A DNA stretch of 40,172 nt from Mycobacterium ostraviense (GCF_002705925.1 NZ_NKRE01000001.1:5581471-5621642), one strand, 5' to 3'. Counted from the stretch's first letter, positions 15,075 to 23,325 are shown. Numbers and translations: made by a program. The notes: generated from the letters alone by a model not told the origin.

Positions 15075-15743
15075 ATGACCACAGCGCCTGCCGCGGGGGC
15101 GGGGCGTTACCTCCCTGACGAACGTGAATTGACCCCTTTGGAGGACGCGGCAAGTAGTTGTCGGGGCTGCGCGCTATACGCCGACGCCCCCCGGACCGTC
15201 TTCGGCCACGGCAGGTCCGACGCACCGCTCATGTTGGTCGGGGAACAGCCGGGCGATCGCGAGGACCAGGAGGGACTTCCGTTCGTCGGCCCGGCCGGCC
15301 GACTGCTGCAGCGGGCTCTCGACGACGCCGGCATCGACCCGGGATTGACCTATCAGACCAATGCCGTCAAGCACTTCAAGTTCCGCAGGCAGGGCAAGCG
15401 GCGCATACATCAGAAACCCTCCCGAACCGAAGTCGTGGCGTGCCGCCCCTGGCTGATCGCCGAAATCGAGGCAGTACAGCCACAATTGATCGTGTGCCTG
15501 GGTGCTACGGCCGCACAATCCTTGCTGGGCAGCGCGTTTCGCGTGACCGCACATCGTGGTGAACGGTTGCGGCTGTCCGCGACGTTGCGGGTCGCGGTCA
15601 ACCCCGAACCACTGGTGACGACAACGGTTCACCCGTCGGCGGTGCTGCGGGATCGCAGTGACCGCCGCGGCGAGGCCTACACACTGTTTGTCGAGGACCT
15701 CAAGAGTGCGCGGGCCGGCATGGACTTGCCCACCGGGCACTGA
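15075..15743 (+). CDS. udgX: UdgX-type uracil-DNA binding protein/glycosylase
   Basis: Family 4-like uracil-DNA glycosylase of 222 residues with the UdgX hallmark. Motif A is GEQPGDREDQEG (residues 56-67), motif B is HPSAVLR (186-192), and the iron-sulfur cysteines are Cys29/Cys32 (CRGC), Cys123 and Cys141. Between them lies the diagnostic R-loop GKRRIHQKP with KRRIH at 108-112. In M. smegmatis UdgX the His of this loop attaches covalently to the deoxyribose after uracil removal, giving a suicide complex (established for that protein). His112 here should do the same. The ATG at 15075 is chosen because upstream in-frame residues are not conserved. Role: capture of uracil in DNA; the exact biological purpose is unsettled. 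Confidence 0.93.
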   Translation: MTTAPAAGAGRYLPDERELTPLEDAASSCRGCALYADAPRTVFGHGRSDAPLMLVGEQPGDREDQEGLPFVGPAGRLLQRALDDAGIDPGLTYQTNAVKHFKFRRQGKRRIHQKPSRTEVVACRPWLIAEIEAVQPQLIVCLGATAAQSLLGSAFRVTAHRGERLRLSATLRVAVNPEPLVTTTVHPSAVLRDRSDRRGEAYTLFVEDLKSARAGMDLPTGH

Positions 15744-15794
15744 TCGGGCCGTCAGCCGCCGGGGTGCCGACGAAGCCAGGGCACCGCTCCCGCT

Positions 15795-16238
15795 TTAGTG
15801 TGGGTCGGTGCCCAGGGTGACCAGGATGCGCTTGAATTCGTGGCGTTGCTTGGACGTTAGGTTGCCCAGGAGCCGGTGTTCTGCCGCACGCACCCCGGCG
15901 TCGGTACGGGTCACCAGCTCTTCGCCTTCTCGGGTCAACTGAGCGGGTAGCGATCTGCCGGAAGTCGCGCTGGCGGGACGGGTAACGAGGCCACGGGCCT
16001 CGAGCCCGCGCAACACCATGTTCATCGCTTGTGGTGAAACGTTGACGGCACGGGCTAGCTCGGCATTGGATCGCCCGGGGCACTTGGACAGCACGCGCAT
16101 ACAGAGGTATTCGGGAAACGCGACCTCCAACGGGTCCAGAACTCTTAGTGTCACTTCGGTCCTCAGCGCATGCAGCACCCGGCCGAGCAGGTAGCCCAGC
16201 GGCTGGTCCTCGTCGAGTAGCGCGCTCATATCAATCAT
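15795..16238 (-). CDS. MarR-family transcriptional regulator
   Basis: Winged-helix regulator of 147 residues. The HTH reads GRSNAELARAVNVSPQAMNMVLRGLEARGLVTRPASATSGRSLPAQLTREG, with a helix-rich N-terminus (LGYLLGRVLHALRTEVTLRVL) and C-terminus (TSKQRHEFKRILVTL) for dimerisation. ATG 16238 (MIDMSALL) is used; ATG 16229 is possible. The divergent gene at 16275 encodes a methyltransferase, and a perfect palindrome sits in the 36-bp gap, so the regulator most likely represses both. No ligand is evident. Confidence 0.9.
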   Translation of the reverse strand: MIDMSALLDEDQPLGYLLGRVLHALRTEVTLRVLDPLEVAFPEYLCMRVLSKCPGRSNAELARAVNVSPQAMNMVLRGLEARGLVTRPASATSGRSLPAQLTREGEELVTRTDAGVRAAEHRLLGNLTSKQRHEFKRILVTLGTDPH

Positions 16239-16247
16239 CTTGACACA

Positions 16248-16264
16248 TATCAACCTGGTTGATA
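16248..16264. promoter_or_regulatory. Perfect palindrome between marR and methyltransferase genes, probable MarR operator
   Basis: TATCAACC-T-GGTTGATA has perfect 8-bp arms around a single base. It lies 10 nt before each of the two divergent start codons (16238 and 16275), so bound repressor would cover both initiation regions. MarR sites are typically 16-20 bp palindromes of this kind. Confidence 0.75.
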
Positions 16265-16274
16265 CACCGAAGGC

Positions 16275-16982
16275 ATGACCAACCCGCAAAACATGTTCGC
16301 AACAGATCCGCAAGCGATGTTCGAATCGTTCTACCGTGGTGAGGTTCCCGAGATCGGGGCCGCGAAACCGCCGTGGAGTATCGGCGAGCCGCAGCCCGAG
16401 TTCGCGGCGCTCATCGATCAAGGAAGGTTCCACGGTGAAGTGCTCGACGTCGGGTGCGGGGAGGCGGCGATCGACCTCTATCTCGCTGAACGAGGCTTCA
16501 CCACAGTGGGGCTCGACCTGTCTCCGACCGCGATCGAGCTGGCCCGCAAGGAGGCCGAAAAGCGGGGCCTGGCCAACGCCAGCTTCGAGGTCGCTGACAT
16601 CAGCGCGTTTACCGGATACGACGGGCGGTTCGGCACGATCGTCGACAGCACCCTGTTCCATTCCATCCCGGTTGAGGCCCGCGAAGGCTACCAGCAGTCC
16701 ATCGTGCGCGCCGCTGCGCCGGGTGCGTCGTACTTTGCGCTGGTGTTCGACCGCGCCGGGCTGCCGGAGGGCTTGGCCAACCCGGTCACCGAGGAGGAGC
16801 TGCGCGAAGTGGTGTGCAAGTACTGGGCCATCGACGAGATCAGGCCGGCGCGCATTCACGGCAATATGCCCGACCAATTTCCGCAAGGCTTGCCTATGCC
16901 GATCGACGCCATGCGTGACGAGCCCAAGGGCCGCAAGTCGGTCCCGGCCTGGCTGCTGATCGCCCACCTGCCCGGGAGCTGA
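16275..16982 (+). CDS. Class I SAM-dependent methyltransferase
   Basis: Cytoplasmic methyltransferase of 235 residues. The SAM-binding motif I is VLDVGCGEAAIDLYLAERG, followed by the acidic end of strand 2 in TVGLDLSPTAIELA, motif with Asp in FEVADIS, and FGTIVDSTLFHSIP. The N-terminal region (QAMFESFYRGEVPEIGAAKPPWSIGEPQPEF) is typical of thiopurine/thioether methyltransferase-like mycobacterial enzymes, but the acceptor cannot be named. ATG 16275 lies just beyond the palindromic operator shared with the divergent MarR gene. An efflux- or detoxification-type response is a reasonable guess, not more. Confidence 0.88.
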   Translation: MTNPQNMFATDPQAMFESFYRGEVPEIGAAKPPWSIGEPQPEFAALIDQGRFHGEVLDVGCGEAAIDLYLAERGFTTVGLDLSPTAIELARKEAEKRGLANASFEVADISAFTGYDGRFGTIVDSTLFHSIPVEAREGYQQSIVRAAAPGASYFALVFDRAGLPEGLANPVTEEELREVVCKYWAIDEIRPARIHGNMPDQFPQGLPMPIDAMRDEPKGRKSVPAWLLIAHLPGS

Positions 16983-17006
16983 CCGCGTCCCAACGGCCGC
17001 GCCCCG

Positions 17007-17041
17007 ACCCCTATAGCGGCTTTCGTGCCCGCTATGGGGGT
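17007..17041 (+). terminator. Hairpin downstream of the methyltransferase gene
   Basis: ACCCCTATAGCGG and CCGCTATGGGGGT pair with one mismatch around a short loop, 25 nt past the stop. No clear U-tract follows, as is usual in mycobacteria. Confidence 0.55.
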
Positions 17042-17240
17042 GCAGGACAAAGGCTTAGCTGGGTTCGCTGCCCACGGATGGCCGATCGCCCCGGGCCGAG
17101 CGGTATCAACGTCTCCGGCCCGGCGCGTCATGTTTCGGCGCAACCCACGCGGGTAGTCGACCAGAAGGCGATCGTGAGCGCGCCGCGAGTAGCCGCGGGG
17201 CGCCGCCAGTTTCTGCCGAACCCCATGAAGGGAGGCGCTG

Positions 17241-17624
17241 ATGAGGCTGCAGAACCACGAACACCACGAGGTCATCACCGACGCGGGCATCCCACCGCGG
17301 GCTGGTGATCACAACCGTGGGCGTCGCATCCTGGTGAACTGGGTACTGGCGTTGCTGACCGTGCCCGCGGCAGCGGTGGTCATGGTGTTCGCCGTTGGCG
17401 CGGCGATGAGCATGGCGGCATGTAGCGCCGCTCAGTGCCCCCACCTGGGTCCGAACGGTCTGATGTACGGCGTCTTGCTATATGGCGCTCCGGTTGTGGC
17501 TGTGTCAACGCTTGTCGCGTCCTTCTTCACCGCGTCCCGGCGAGGTGGCTTTGTCGTGCCGTTGTCCGCACTGGCGCTGCTGATCGTCGATATCGCAGTG
17601 ACGGCCATCCTGTTCAGCACTTGA
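17241..17624 (+). CDS. Small membrane protein of unknown function
   Basis: Protein of 127 residues that I do not recognise. After a polar start rich in His (RLQNHEHHEV), it has three probable transmembrane segments: about residues 32-57 (WVLALLTVPAAAVVMVFAVG), 75-95 (LMYGVLLYGAPVVAVSTLVA) and 103-124 (FVVPLSALALLIVDIAVTA). Cys60 and Cys65 in the first external loop may form a disulfide. GAAGGGAGG lies 7-8 nt before the ATG at 17241. It precedes the HAD gene by 8 nt and probably shares its transcript. Confidence 0.7.
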   Translation: MRLQNHEHHEVITDAGIPPRAGDHNRGRRILVNWVLALLTVPAAAVVMVFAVGAAMSMAACSAAQCPHLGPNGLMYGVLLYGAPVVAVSTLVASFFTASRRGGFVVPLSALALLIVDIAVTAILFST

Positions 17625-17632
17625 GTCGGTCG

Positions 17633-18358
17633 ATGGCGTTGTCGAACAGCGAAATCCCTGGGGACACTTCCGGTTCCGCGGCTCGGCCGGCGGTCTTGTT
17701 CGATGTCGACGGTACCCTGGTGGACTCCAACTACCTGCATATCGACGCCTGGCTCCGCGCATTCGCAACGGCGGGAATCGACGTCGAGACATGGCGCATC
17801 CACCGGTCCATCGGGATGGACGGTTCGACTCTGGTGAAGTCGCTGTCTGGTAATGCGCCCGAGGACATTCAGACACACCTGAAAGACTTACATTCTCGGT
17901 ACTACAAGCAAGCCTCCCACCTGTTGCGACCGCTGCCGGGCGCACGCGCCTTGTTGCAACGCGTGGCAGCGCTCGGCCTCAAGGTGGTACTAGCCACGTC
18001 GGCCCCGGAAGACGAATTGGCACTCTTGCGTAGGGTACTCGACAGCGATGACGTCGTTGCCGAGGTCACATCGGCCGGCGACGTGGACACCGCAAAACCC
18101 AAGCCCGACATCATCAAGGTGGCGCTTCGCCGAGCGGGCGTCGGCAACGCGCGGGCCGTTTTCGTCGGCGACGCCGTGTGGGATGCCGAAGCATGTGCCC
18201 GCGCGAACCTGCCTAGCATCGGGCTACTCAGCGGCGGCGTCTCCGCCAGCGAACTAGAAAGCGCAGGGGCCGCAATGGTGTTCGCGAACGCCGCAGACTT
18301 GCTGGACCATCTCGCGGAGACTCCGATCGCCCGGCTGACACGACTTGTCGCCTGTTGA
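17633..18358 (+). CDS. HAD-superfamily phosphatase/phosphatase-mutase-like hydrolase
   Basis: Protein of 241 residues of the haloacid dehalogenase superfamily, beta-phosphoglucomutase/phosphoglycolate-phosphatase-like branch. Motif I is LFDVDGTLVDSN with the nucleophile Asp and the acid Asp; an alpha-helical cap follows. Motif II is VVLATSA, motif III is the Lys in TAKPKPDI, and motif IV is FVGDAVWDAEACARA. All catalytic residues are present. Start ATG 17633; a longer upstream frame overlaps the membrane-protein gene and is not conserved. The substrate is not predictable. A strong bidirectional hairpin follows its stop. Confidence 0.9.
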   Translation: MALSNSEIPGDTSGSAARPAVLFDVDGTLVDSNYLHIDAWLRAFATAGIDVETWRIHRSIGMDGSTLVKSLSGNAPEDIQTHLKDLHSRYYKQASHLLRPLPGARALLQRVAALGLKVVLATSAPEDELALLRRVLDSDDVVAEVTSAGDVDTAKPKPDIIKVALRRAGVGNARAVFVGDAVWDAEACARANLPSIGLLSGGVSASELESAGAAMVFANAADLLDHLAETPIARLTRLVAC

Positions 18359-18395
18359 CGGTCGGCCGTGTCCGCAGCAAGGTGTCCAGTAAGCG

Positions 18396-18429
18396 AATGG
18401 GCCCGGTCCGAAATCGGACCGGGCCCATT
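18396..18429. terminator. Bidirectional hairpin terminator between HAD and csbD-like genes
   Basis: AATGGGCCCGGTCCG, loop AAAT, CGGACCGGGCCCATT: perfect 15-bp arms, placed 37 nt after the HAD stop and 11 nt from the end of the convergent gene. It can serve both strands. Confidence 0.85.
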
Positions 18430-18439
18430 CCCTTTCAAG

Positions 18440-18673
18440 CTACTGATTGGCTTCTTGACGTTGTTCGGACGCCTCGGCGCTGCCGCGGGCGGCTTCGGCC
18501 TCGGCTTCCTTCTTGGCCGCGTCCCGCTGGGCGTCGGCCTTGTCCTGCTGAGCCTGTCCCTCGCGCTTCATGTCGTCGCGGCCGGTAACGGCTCCAAAGA
18601 CTTCCTTGGCCTTGCCTTTAGCACCCTCGACGACGCCCTCGACGCCCTCTTGGGGGCCACTTTTCTCCGCCAT
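18440..18673 (-). CDS. CsbD-like small stress protein
   Basis: Very hydrophilic protein of 77 residues. The middle VEGAKGKAKEVFGAVTGRDDMKREGQAQQDKADAQ matches the CsbD-like repeat pattern of a Gly-Lys helix followed by a Gln/Asp/Lys-rich helix. The tail (KKEAEAEAARGSAEASEQRQEANQ) is an Ala/Glu-rich helix. GGGAGG precedes the ATG at 18673. CsbD proteins are sigma-B-type general stress proteins in Bacillus. Similar mycobacterial proteins have been called microaggregate-binding protein. The molecular role is unknown. The 336 bp between it and the next gene (18674-19009) hold nothing that I can support. Confidence 0.82.
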   Translation of the reverse strand: MAEKSGPQEGVEGVVEGAKGKAKEVFGAVTGRDDMKREGQAQQDKADAQRDAAKKEAEAEAARGSAEASEQRQEANQ

Positions 18674-19009
18674 GAATTCCTCCCTAATCGGTTACTACTC
18701 GCATGGCGACCTCGCGCTCGCTCGATTGCGCTCAGCCAGCAGGGTGGGAACTTGAACGCCAGTAGTGCGCGCCAAACCCAAAATATCCCTGCACTGCAAG
18801 GGTTTCCGAATGGTCACGGCCTCAAACATGTGGTTTGTGTCACCGGCGCCTTAACGCTCCTCTGGAACCGGCCGTGTGATGCGACACCAGCCTCGGCCAT
18901 GTCGAACAGTGCCGAGACCGACCGGGCCGAAATCTCTGCTCGGTAACGGATCGGGTTGTGGTGACAGTGCCCCGCGGCGATTGCGCCGGCCGGATTGCGA
19001 CCGGCGTGC

Positions 19010-20812
19010 TTATCGCCTGCTGGTTTCCCGGTGCGGCAAGAACTCCTGCGCCTTGATCTTGATGCCTTCCTTGATGATGCCGAACGCATTTTCGTCGCCG
19101 GACAGCACTGCGCTGGCCGCGCTCTTCATCTGGTCGAACGTGGCGTGCGGCGGAACCGGCGGGATGTCCGGGTCGCAATGCACATCCAGCACCGTCGGCC
19201 GATCGGCCAGCAGCGCCTGATCCCAGGCCGACGCAAGTTGATCGGGGTCGGTCAGCGTCGCCGACCCCAAGCCAAGGCTGGCGGCAAACCCGGCATAGTC
19301 GACATCGGGAAGAGTTTGCGACTCCGCGAATTTCGGTGCGCCAGCCATGGCGCGCATTTCCCAGGTCACCTGGTTCAAGTCGTTGTTGTGCAGCACCGCC
19401 ACGACCAGCCGCGGGTCCGCCCACTGCTTCCAATAGTGCGCGATTGTGATCAACTCGGCCATGCCGTTCATCTGCATCGCGCCGTCACCGGCGAAGACAA
19501 TCACCGGACGGTCCGGATGGGCGAACTTCCCGCCGATACCGTAGGGAACTCCGGGCCCCATGGTGGCGAGATTGCCGGACAGCGAACCGCGGATGCCGTC
19601 GCGGAATTTCAGTTGGCGGGCATACCAATTCGCCGACGATCCCGAATCGGCAGTGATAATCGCATTGCCGGGCAGTTTGGGTGATAGGTCGGCGAACAGT
19701 CGCATGGGGTTGATCGGCTTGGCCGCCACCTCGGCCTCCATGGCCATGGTCTCCCACCAACGTGCCACGTTCCGTTCGATCGTCTCCCGCCAGGATCGGT
19801 CGGATTTGCGTTGCAGCAGCGGCAATAACGCGCGCACTGTGGCGGCGGCATCGCCGACCAGGTTCACCTCGTTCGGGTATCTCATTCCGATAACCGTGGG
19901 GTCGATATCGATTTGTACGCCGCGAGCCCCACCGAACGGCGGCAGGAACTGCGTGTAGGGGAAGCTCGACCCGATGGTCAGCAAGGTGTCGCAGTCGCGC
20001 ATCATCTCGTAGCTTGGCCGGGTGCCCAACAAGCCGATGGCGCCGGTCACGAAGGGCAATTCGTCGGACAGCACATCTTTGCCCAGCAGCGCCTTGGCGA
20101 CTCCGGCGCCGAGAACGTCGGCGAGGTCGACGATCTCCCGGGCGGCGTTGCGTGCCCCGCATCCGATCAGCATCGCGACCCGTTCACCGGCGTTGAGCAC
20201 GTCGGCGGCCCGTTGCAGGCCGTCGCGTGCCGGCTCCACTCCTGGCCGTTGAAACCCGAGGCTGGACGGAACCATCTTGAATTCGTGGGCGGGCGGGGAA
20301 TACTTGAGCTCTTGCACGTCGGACGGGATGATCAGTGCAGTCGGCGCTCGCCTGGTCAACGCGGTGCGGATGGCCCGGTCCAAGACGTTGGGCAGCTGTT
20401 CGGGCACGGTGACCATCTGGACGTAGTCGCTGGCAACGTCCTTGTACAGGCTCAACAGGTCAACTTCCTGCTGGTAGGAGCCGCCCATTGCGCTGCGGTT
20501 GGTTTGTCCGACGATCGCCACCACCGGCACCCGGTCGAGTTTGGCGTCGTAGAGACCGTTGAGCAGATGGATCGCGCCCGGGCCCGAGGTCGCCGCACAG
20601 ACCCCAAGCCGGTTGCTGAACTTTGCGTAGCCCACGGCCTCGAAGGCGGCCATTTCCTCGTGCCGCGCCTGGACGAACATCGGTTTGTTGTCTGCCCGGC
20701 CCCACGCTGCAAGGAGCCCGTTGATTCCGTCGCCGGGATAAGCAAACACATGTTCCACGCCCCAGTCGCGGAGTCGCTCCAGCAGAAAGTCACTCACCTC
20801 AGTCGCCGCCAT
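19010..20812 (-). CDS. Thiamine-pyrophosphate-dependent pyruvate oxidase/dehydrogenase-like enzyme
   Basis: Enzyme of 600 residues of the ThDP-binding family nearest to PoxB (pyruvate to acetate and CO2, electrons to quinone) and pyruvate oxidase. Three domains are visible: N-terminal Pyr domain with the activating Glu in ARHEEMAAFEA and GPGAIHLLNGLYDAK; central FAD/nucleotide domain (LIGCGARNAAREIVDLADVLGAG); C-terminal PP domain with the metal motif GDGAMQMNGMAELITI ending at HNNDLNQ. ATG 20812 is preferred because GAGAGG lies upstream; a start at 20869 would add 19 unrelated residues. The C-terminal tail lacks a clear amphipathic membrane helix, so soluble oxidase is as likely as membrane PoxB. 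Confidence 0.88.
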   Translation of the reverse strand: MAATEVSDFLLERLRDWGVEHVFAYPGDGINGLLAAWGRADNKPMFVQARHEEMAAFEAVGYAKFSNRLGVCAATSGPGAIHLLNGLYDAKLDRVPVVAIVGQTNRSAMGGSYQQEVDLLSLYKDVASDYVQMVTVPEQLPNVLDRAIRTALTRRAPTALIIPSDVQELKYSPPAHEFKMVPSSLGFQRPGVEPARDGLQRAADVLNAGERVAMLIGCGARNAAREIVDLADVLGAGVAKALLGKDVLSDELPFVTGAIGLLGTRPSYEMMRDCDTLLTIGSSFPYTQFLPPFGGARGVQIDIDPTVIGMRYPNEVNLVGDAAATVRALLPLLQRKSDRSWRETIERNVARWWETMAMEAEVAAKPINPMRLFADLSPKLPGNAIITADSGSSANWYARQLKFRDGIRGSLSGNLATMGPGVPYGIGGKFAHPDRPVIVFAGDGAMQMNGMAELITIAHYWKQWADPRLVVAVLHNNDLNQVTWEMRAMAGAPKFAESQTLPDVDYAGFAASLGLGSATLTDPDQLASAWDQALLADRPTVLDVHCDPDIPPVPPHATFDQMKSAASAVLSGDENAFGIIKEGIKIKAQEFLPHRETSRR

Positions 20813-20880
20813 TGCACACCTCTCTGTGTTGCCCTCCGTTGCCAGCCTTAACGGACAGGGGTTACCCATTCAGCGGCCTG

Positions 20881-20895
20881 ATTAGACGCCCTAAT
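20881..20895. promoter_or_regulatory. Short inverted repeat upstream of the pyruvate-oxidase-like gene
   Basis: ATTAG-ACGCC-CTAAT, 69 nt before the start at 20812, in the 321-bp gap between this gene and the divergent TetR gene. It could be an operator; it is short and unproven. Nothing else stands out in the gap. Confidence 0.3.
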
Positions 20896-21133
20896 GGGCA
20901 GGTGGCGGTCCGCGTGGCTCAGACGAGTGGCTCGGTCCACAAGGTCCGCTAGCACGATCCCCGGGCCGAGCACCTAGTTGACGATCGTCTGAGAACCGGG
21001 CCGCGCGGTTCCCCGGCAGCGGCAATCAATCCTTGGGGAGGGTCGCTGGTTGTCGATCCGGGGCGGACCAGGCGGTTCGCCCCTGTCCGTATTTCTGACG
21101 ATATCCTCATAATCGAGTCATACTGCCATAGTG

Positions 21134-21802
21134 ATGACTTCTAGTGACGGCCGTGCCGAGCCGCCGAACCGTCTCGAGCGACGCAAACAGCGCACCAGGA
21201 CAGCGTTGGTCAAGGCCGCGCAGCGGTTAATCGCCGAAGGAAAGTTCAACGCGCCGGTGCTCGAGATCACCCAGGCTGCCGACGTCGGCATGGGCTCGTT
21301 CTACAACCACTTCGACAGCAAGGAGCAGCTGTTCGCGGCTGCGGTAGCTGACGTGCTTGACACCCACGGGGCGTTGCTGGACCGGCTCACCGCATCGATC
21401 GACGACCCTGCCGAAACGTTCGCCGTCAGTTTCCGGCTGACCGGCAGGCTGTTTCGTCGGCGACCGCTGGAGAGTGACATTCTGTTGGCCACCGGAACCA
21501 ACCTGCTGTCATCCGACCACGGGCTGGCCCCTCGTGCCCTGCGTGATATCAAGGCCGCCGCCGAAGCCGGACGATTTCAGGTAGGGGACCCCGAACTGGC
21601 GTTAGCGACGGCCGGGGGTGCGTTGCTGGGGCTGGGCGCCTTGTTACGCGCGGATCCGCATCGTGACGATGCGTTGGCCGCTGACATGGTCACCGAGAGG
21701 TTGTTGCGCCTGTTCGGACTCGATGCTCAGGAGGCGCGCACCATTTGCCAACGCCCGCTTCCTGCCTTCGATGGCCGGGGCCAATCGGGTTCGGTTGCCT
21801 GA
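21134..21802 (+). CDS. TetR-family transcriptional regulator
   Basis: Regulator of 222 residues. The N-terminal HTH is complete: RKQRTRTALVKAAQRLI, then VLEITQAADVGMGSFYNHFDSKEQLFAAAV with the recognition helix at GMGSFYNHF. The C-terminal ligand/dimer domain runs to the end with no recognisable family tag. ATG 21134 directly follows a GTG at 21131 that could also start. It is divergent from the pyruvate-oxidase-like gene, which makes that gene a candidate target. Confidence 0.9.
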   Translation: MTSSDGRAEPPNRLERRKQRTRTALVKAAQRLIAEGKFNAPVLEITQAADVGMGSFYNHFDSKEQLFAAAVADVLDTHGALLDRLTASIDDPAETFAVSFRLTGRLFRRRPLESDILLATGTNLLSSDHGLAPRALRDIKAAAEAGRFQVGDPELALATAGGALLGLGALLRADPHRDDALAADMVTERLLRLFGLDAQEARTICQRPLPAFDGRGQSGSVA

Positions 21803-21858
21803 CGCTCTGGTGCCGGTTTCGGTGCCGGCATGGGCGGTTAACCGGTGCCGTCGCCCCG

Positions 21859-22095
21859 TCAGCGATGGCCAACCGCTTTGTCTTGCAGGCGGTTTCGCGT
21901 GTCGGTGGACCACACAGTGGTGCATCCGGGGCACTGGAGGTGCAGTTCCGTCGCACGGTTGCTCAGCAAATACTGCCAGTGGGTCCCGCAATTGCGGCTA
22001 CTGCGGCACTCCGAACACGCGTTGCGACCCCAGTTGCAATTCGGGCAGGGTAGCCAGGCGCGCCGGCAAGCATCGGCGTGTGGATCGATGGGCAA
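21859..22095 (-). CDS. Possible small zinc-ribbon protein
   Basis: Frame of 78 residues from TTG 22095, with no good ribosome-binding site. It is notable for its cysteines: PCPNCNWGRNACSECRSSRNC and later LQCPGCTTVW, giving two CxxC knuckles of a zinc ribbon plus extra Cys/His (THWQYLL). The pattern is hard to explain as chance and the codon positions look mycobacterial. I do not recognise the family. A sequence resembling an iron-regulator (IdeR) box lies just upstream. Confidence 0.5.
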   Translation of the reverse strand: MPIDPHADACRRAWLPCPNCNWGRNACSECRSSRNCGTHWQYLLSNRATELHLQCPGCTTVWSTDTRNRLQDKAVGHR

Positions 22096-22132
22096 TATGG
22101 ACGCGGTCAGCCTTTCTCTGTCTAACTATTAG

Positions 22133-22151
22133 TTAGGGTAGGCTTCCCATA
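22133..22151. promoter_or_regulatory. IdeR-like iron box, overlapping a 15-bp palindrome
   Basis: TTAGGGTAGGCTTCCCATA agrees with the IdeR consensus TTAGGTTAGGCTAACCTAA at 14 of 19 positions. The perfect palindrome CTAACTA-T-TAGTTAG (22122-22136) overlaps its left end. It lies 38 nt upstream of the zinc-ribbon frame on the minus strand. Confidence 0.4.
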
Positions 22152-22161
22152 TCTATATTCG

Positions 22162-22389
22162 TCAAACCGAGAGAATTCCGGCAGGTACATCCGGGCCGAA
22201 CTTGCGAGAGGGTCTAGGGCGGCGCTGATCTACTCGTGATAGGACGCCCACTGCGGCTTTCTCACCAGCCAGATCAAGTCTCAGGCGGTTCGGGGTGTCT
22301 CGTTCTGCCCGCCTGTGCGCGACAAATTCGTTGCACGCCTTGGCTTGTCGCTGAAAAGCTGTGGTTGCTTGATCAAGGACTCCGTGCAC
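22162..22389 (-). CDS. Hypothetical small protein, weak
   Basis: Frame of 75 residues from GTG 22389, just beyond the end of the USP gene on the same strand. The sequence HGVLDQATTAFQRQAKACNE looks like a plausible helix, but there is no recognisable domain and no ribosome-binding site. It could equally be non-coding. Without it, 22152-22413 holds nothing else that I can support. Confidence 0.25.
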   Translation of the reverse strand: MHGVLDQATTAFQRQAKACNEFVAHRRAERDTPNRLRLDLAGEKAAVGVLSRVDQRRPRPSRKFGPDVPAGILSV

Positions 22390-22413
22390 CGCGGCGACTA
22401 GATCAGCGCGGTC

Positions 22414-23325
22414 CTAGCGTCTTTTTGCGAGCGTTTTGCGTGCGACTATGACCGGCACATGGCTCAGTAGCACAACGGCGGCGCTGACCGAACCGAACAA
22501 CATCCCCGCGAATCCGCCGCTTCCGCGACTGCCGACCACCACGAGTTGGGCCGACTTGGACGTACCCACAAGTTCAGGTGCCGCATCGTTGCGCGCGATC
22601 ATTCGGCGGACGACGACATCGGGGTACTGTTCGCCCCAACCGGCCAGGCGTTCGGCGACGATCTTGTCCTCATGTGTCCGCAGTTCCGGCCAGCCGGGAC
22701 CCGGCAAACTAACGATGGGATCCAACACGCCCGGGGCTTTCCACGCGTGCACGGCCACCAGGTCCACCCTGCGACGAGAGGCAGCGTCGAACGCGATGGC
22801 GATCGCCACTTCCGACTCCGGTGACCCGTCGATGCCCACCAGCACCGGGGCTCGCTCGGAATCGGCGGCCATTGGGACGTCGTCGTGGATGACCGCCACC
22901 GGGCACCGCGCGTCATGGATGAGCCCCGAACTCACTGAACCCAAGTGCCGGCCCCGCAATGAGCCAACGCCGCGGCAACCGGCCACCACCAAGTGGGCAT
23001 CTTCGGAAAGCTTGGTCAGCGTTGAAACGGTTGTCCCGCTGGGCATTTCGCGGTAGACCTGGGTTAGTCCGCGTTCGCAGCTTTCCTCGGCGATCTTCAA
23101 CGCCTCGTCGAGCAGTTGCTGTCCGGCGTCGATTCGGCTGCGGGTCCGCCCTGAGGCTACCGATGAGGCCAGCCGCGTTCCCGCCGCGGCCGGGAGAACA
23201 TGAGCCAGGGTCAGCGGAACATTGCGCAACTCGGCGTCGCGGGCGGCCCATCGGACCGCCGCGTGGGAGCCCGGCGAGCCGTCGACGCCGACGACGATTC
23301 CCCGATGGCTGTCGATCTTGGACAT
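22414..23325 (-). CDS. Universal stress protein, tandem USP domains
   Basis: Third two-domain UspA protein of the window, about 303 residues from ATG 23325 (GAGGA 7 nt upstream); ATG 23337 would add four. Domain 1 has IVVGVDGSPGSHAAVRWAARDA and, in place of the full phosphate motif, AGCRGVGSLRGRHLGSVSSGL. Domain 2 has VLVGIDGSPESEVAIAIAFDAA and VGSRGSGGFAGMLFGSVSAAV. It is oriented opposite to the other two USP genes. A DosR-like box lies 78 nt upstream. It ends with a basic ARKTLAKRR tail. Confidence 0.94.
   Translation of the reverse strand: MSKIDSHRGIVVGVDGSPGSHAAVRWAARDAELRNVPLTLAHVLPAAAGTRLASSVASGRTRSRIDAGQQLLDEALKIAEESCERGLTQVYREMPSGTTVSTLTKLSEDAHLVVAGCRGVGSLRGRHLGSVSSGLIHDARCPVAVIHDDVPMAADSERAPVLVGIDGSPESEVAIAIAFDAASRRRVDLVAVHAWKAPGVLDPIVSLPGPGWPELRTHEDKIVAERLAGWGEQYPDVVVRRMIARNDAAPELVGTSKSAQLVVVGSRGSGGFAGMLFGSVSAAVVLLSHVPVIVARKTLAKRR

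Noticed and set aside
14933..15118. Plus-strand frame of 61 codons between merR and udgX
   Set aside because: No ribosome-binding site or recognisable motif; it overlaps the UdgX start in another frame and looks like chance.
19913..20851. Plus-strand frame of 312 codons
   Set aside because: Exact antisense of the pyruvate-oxidase-like gene, whose motifs are all on the minus strand.
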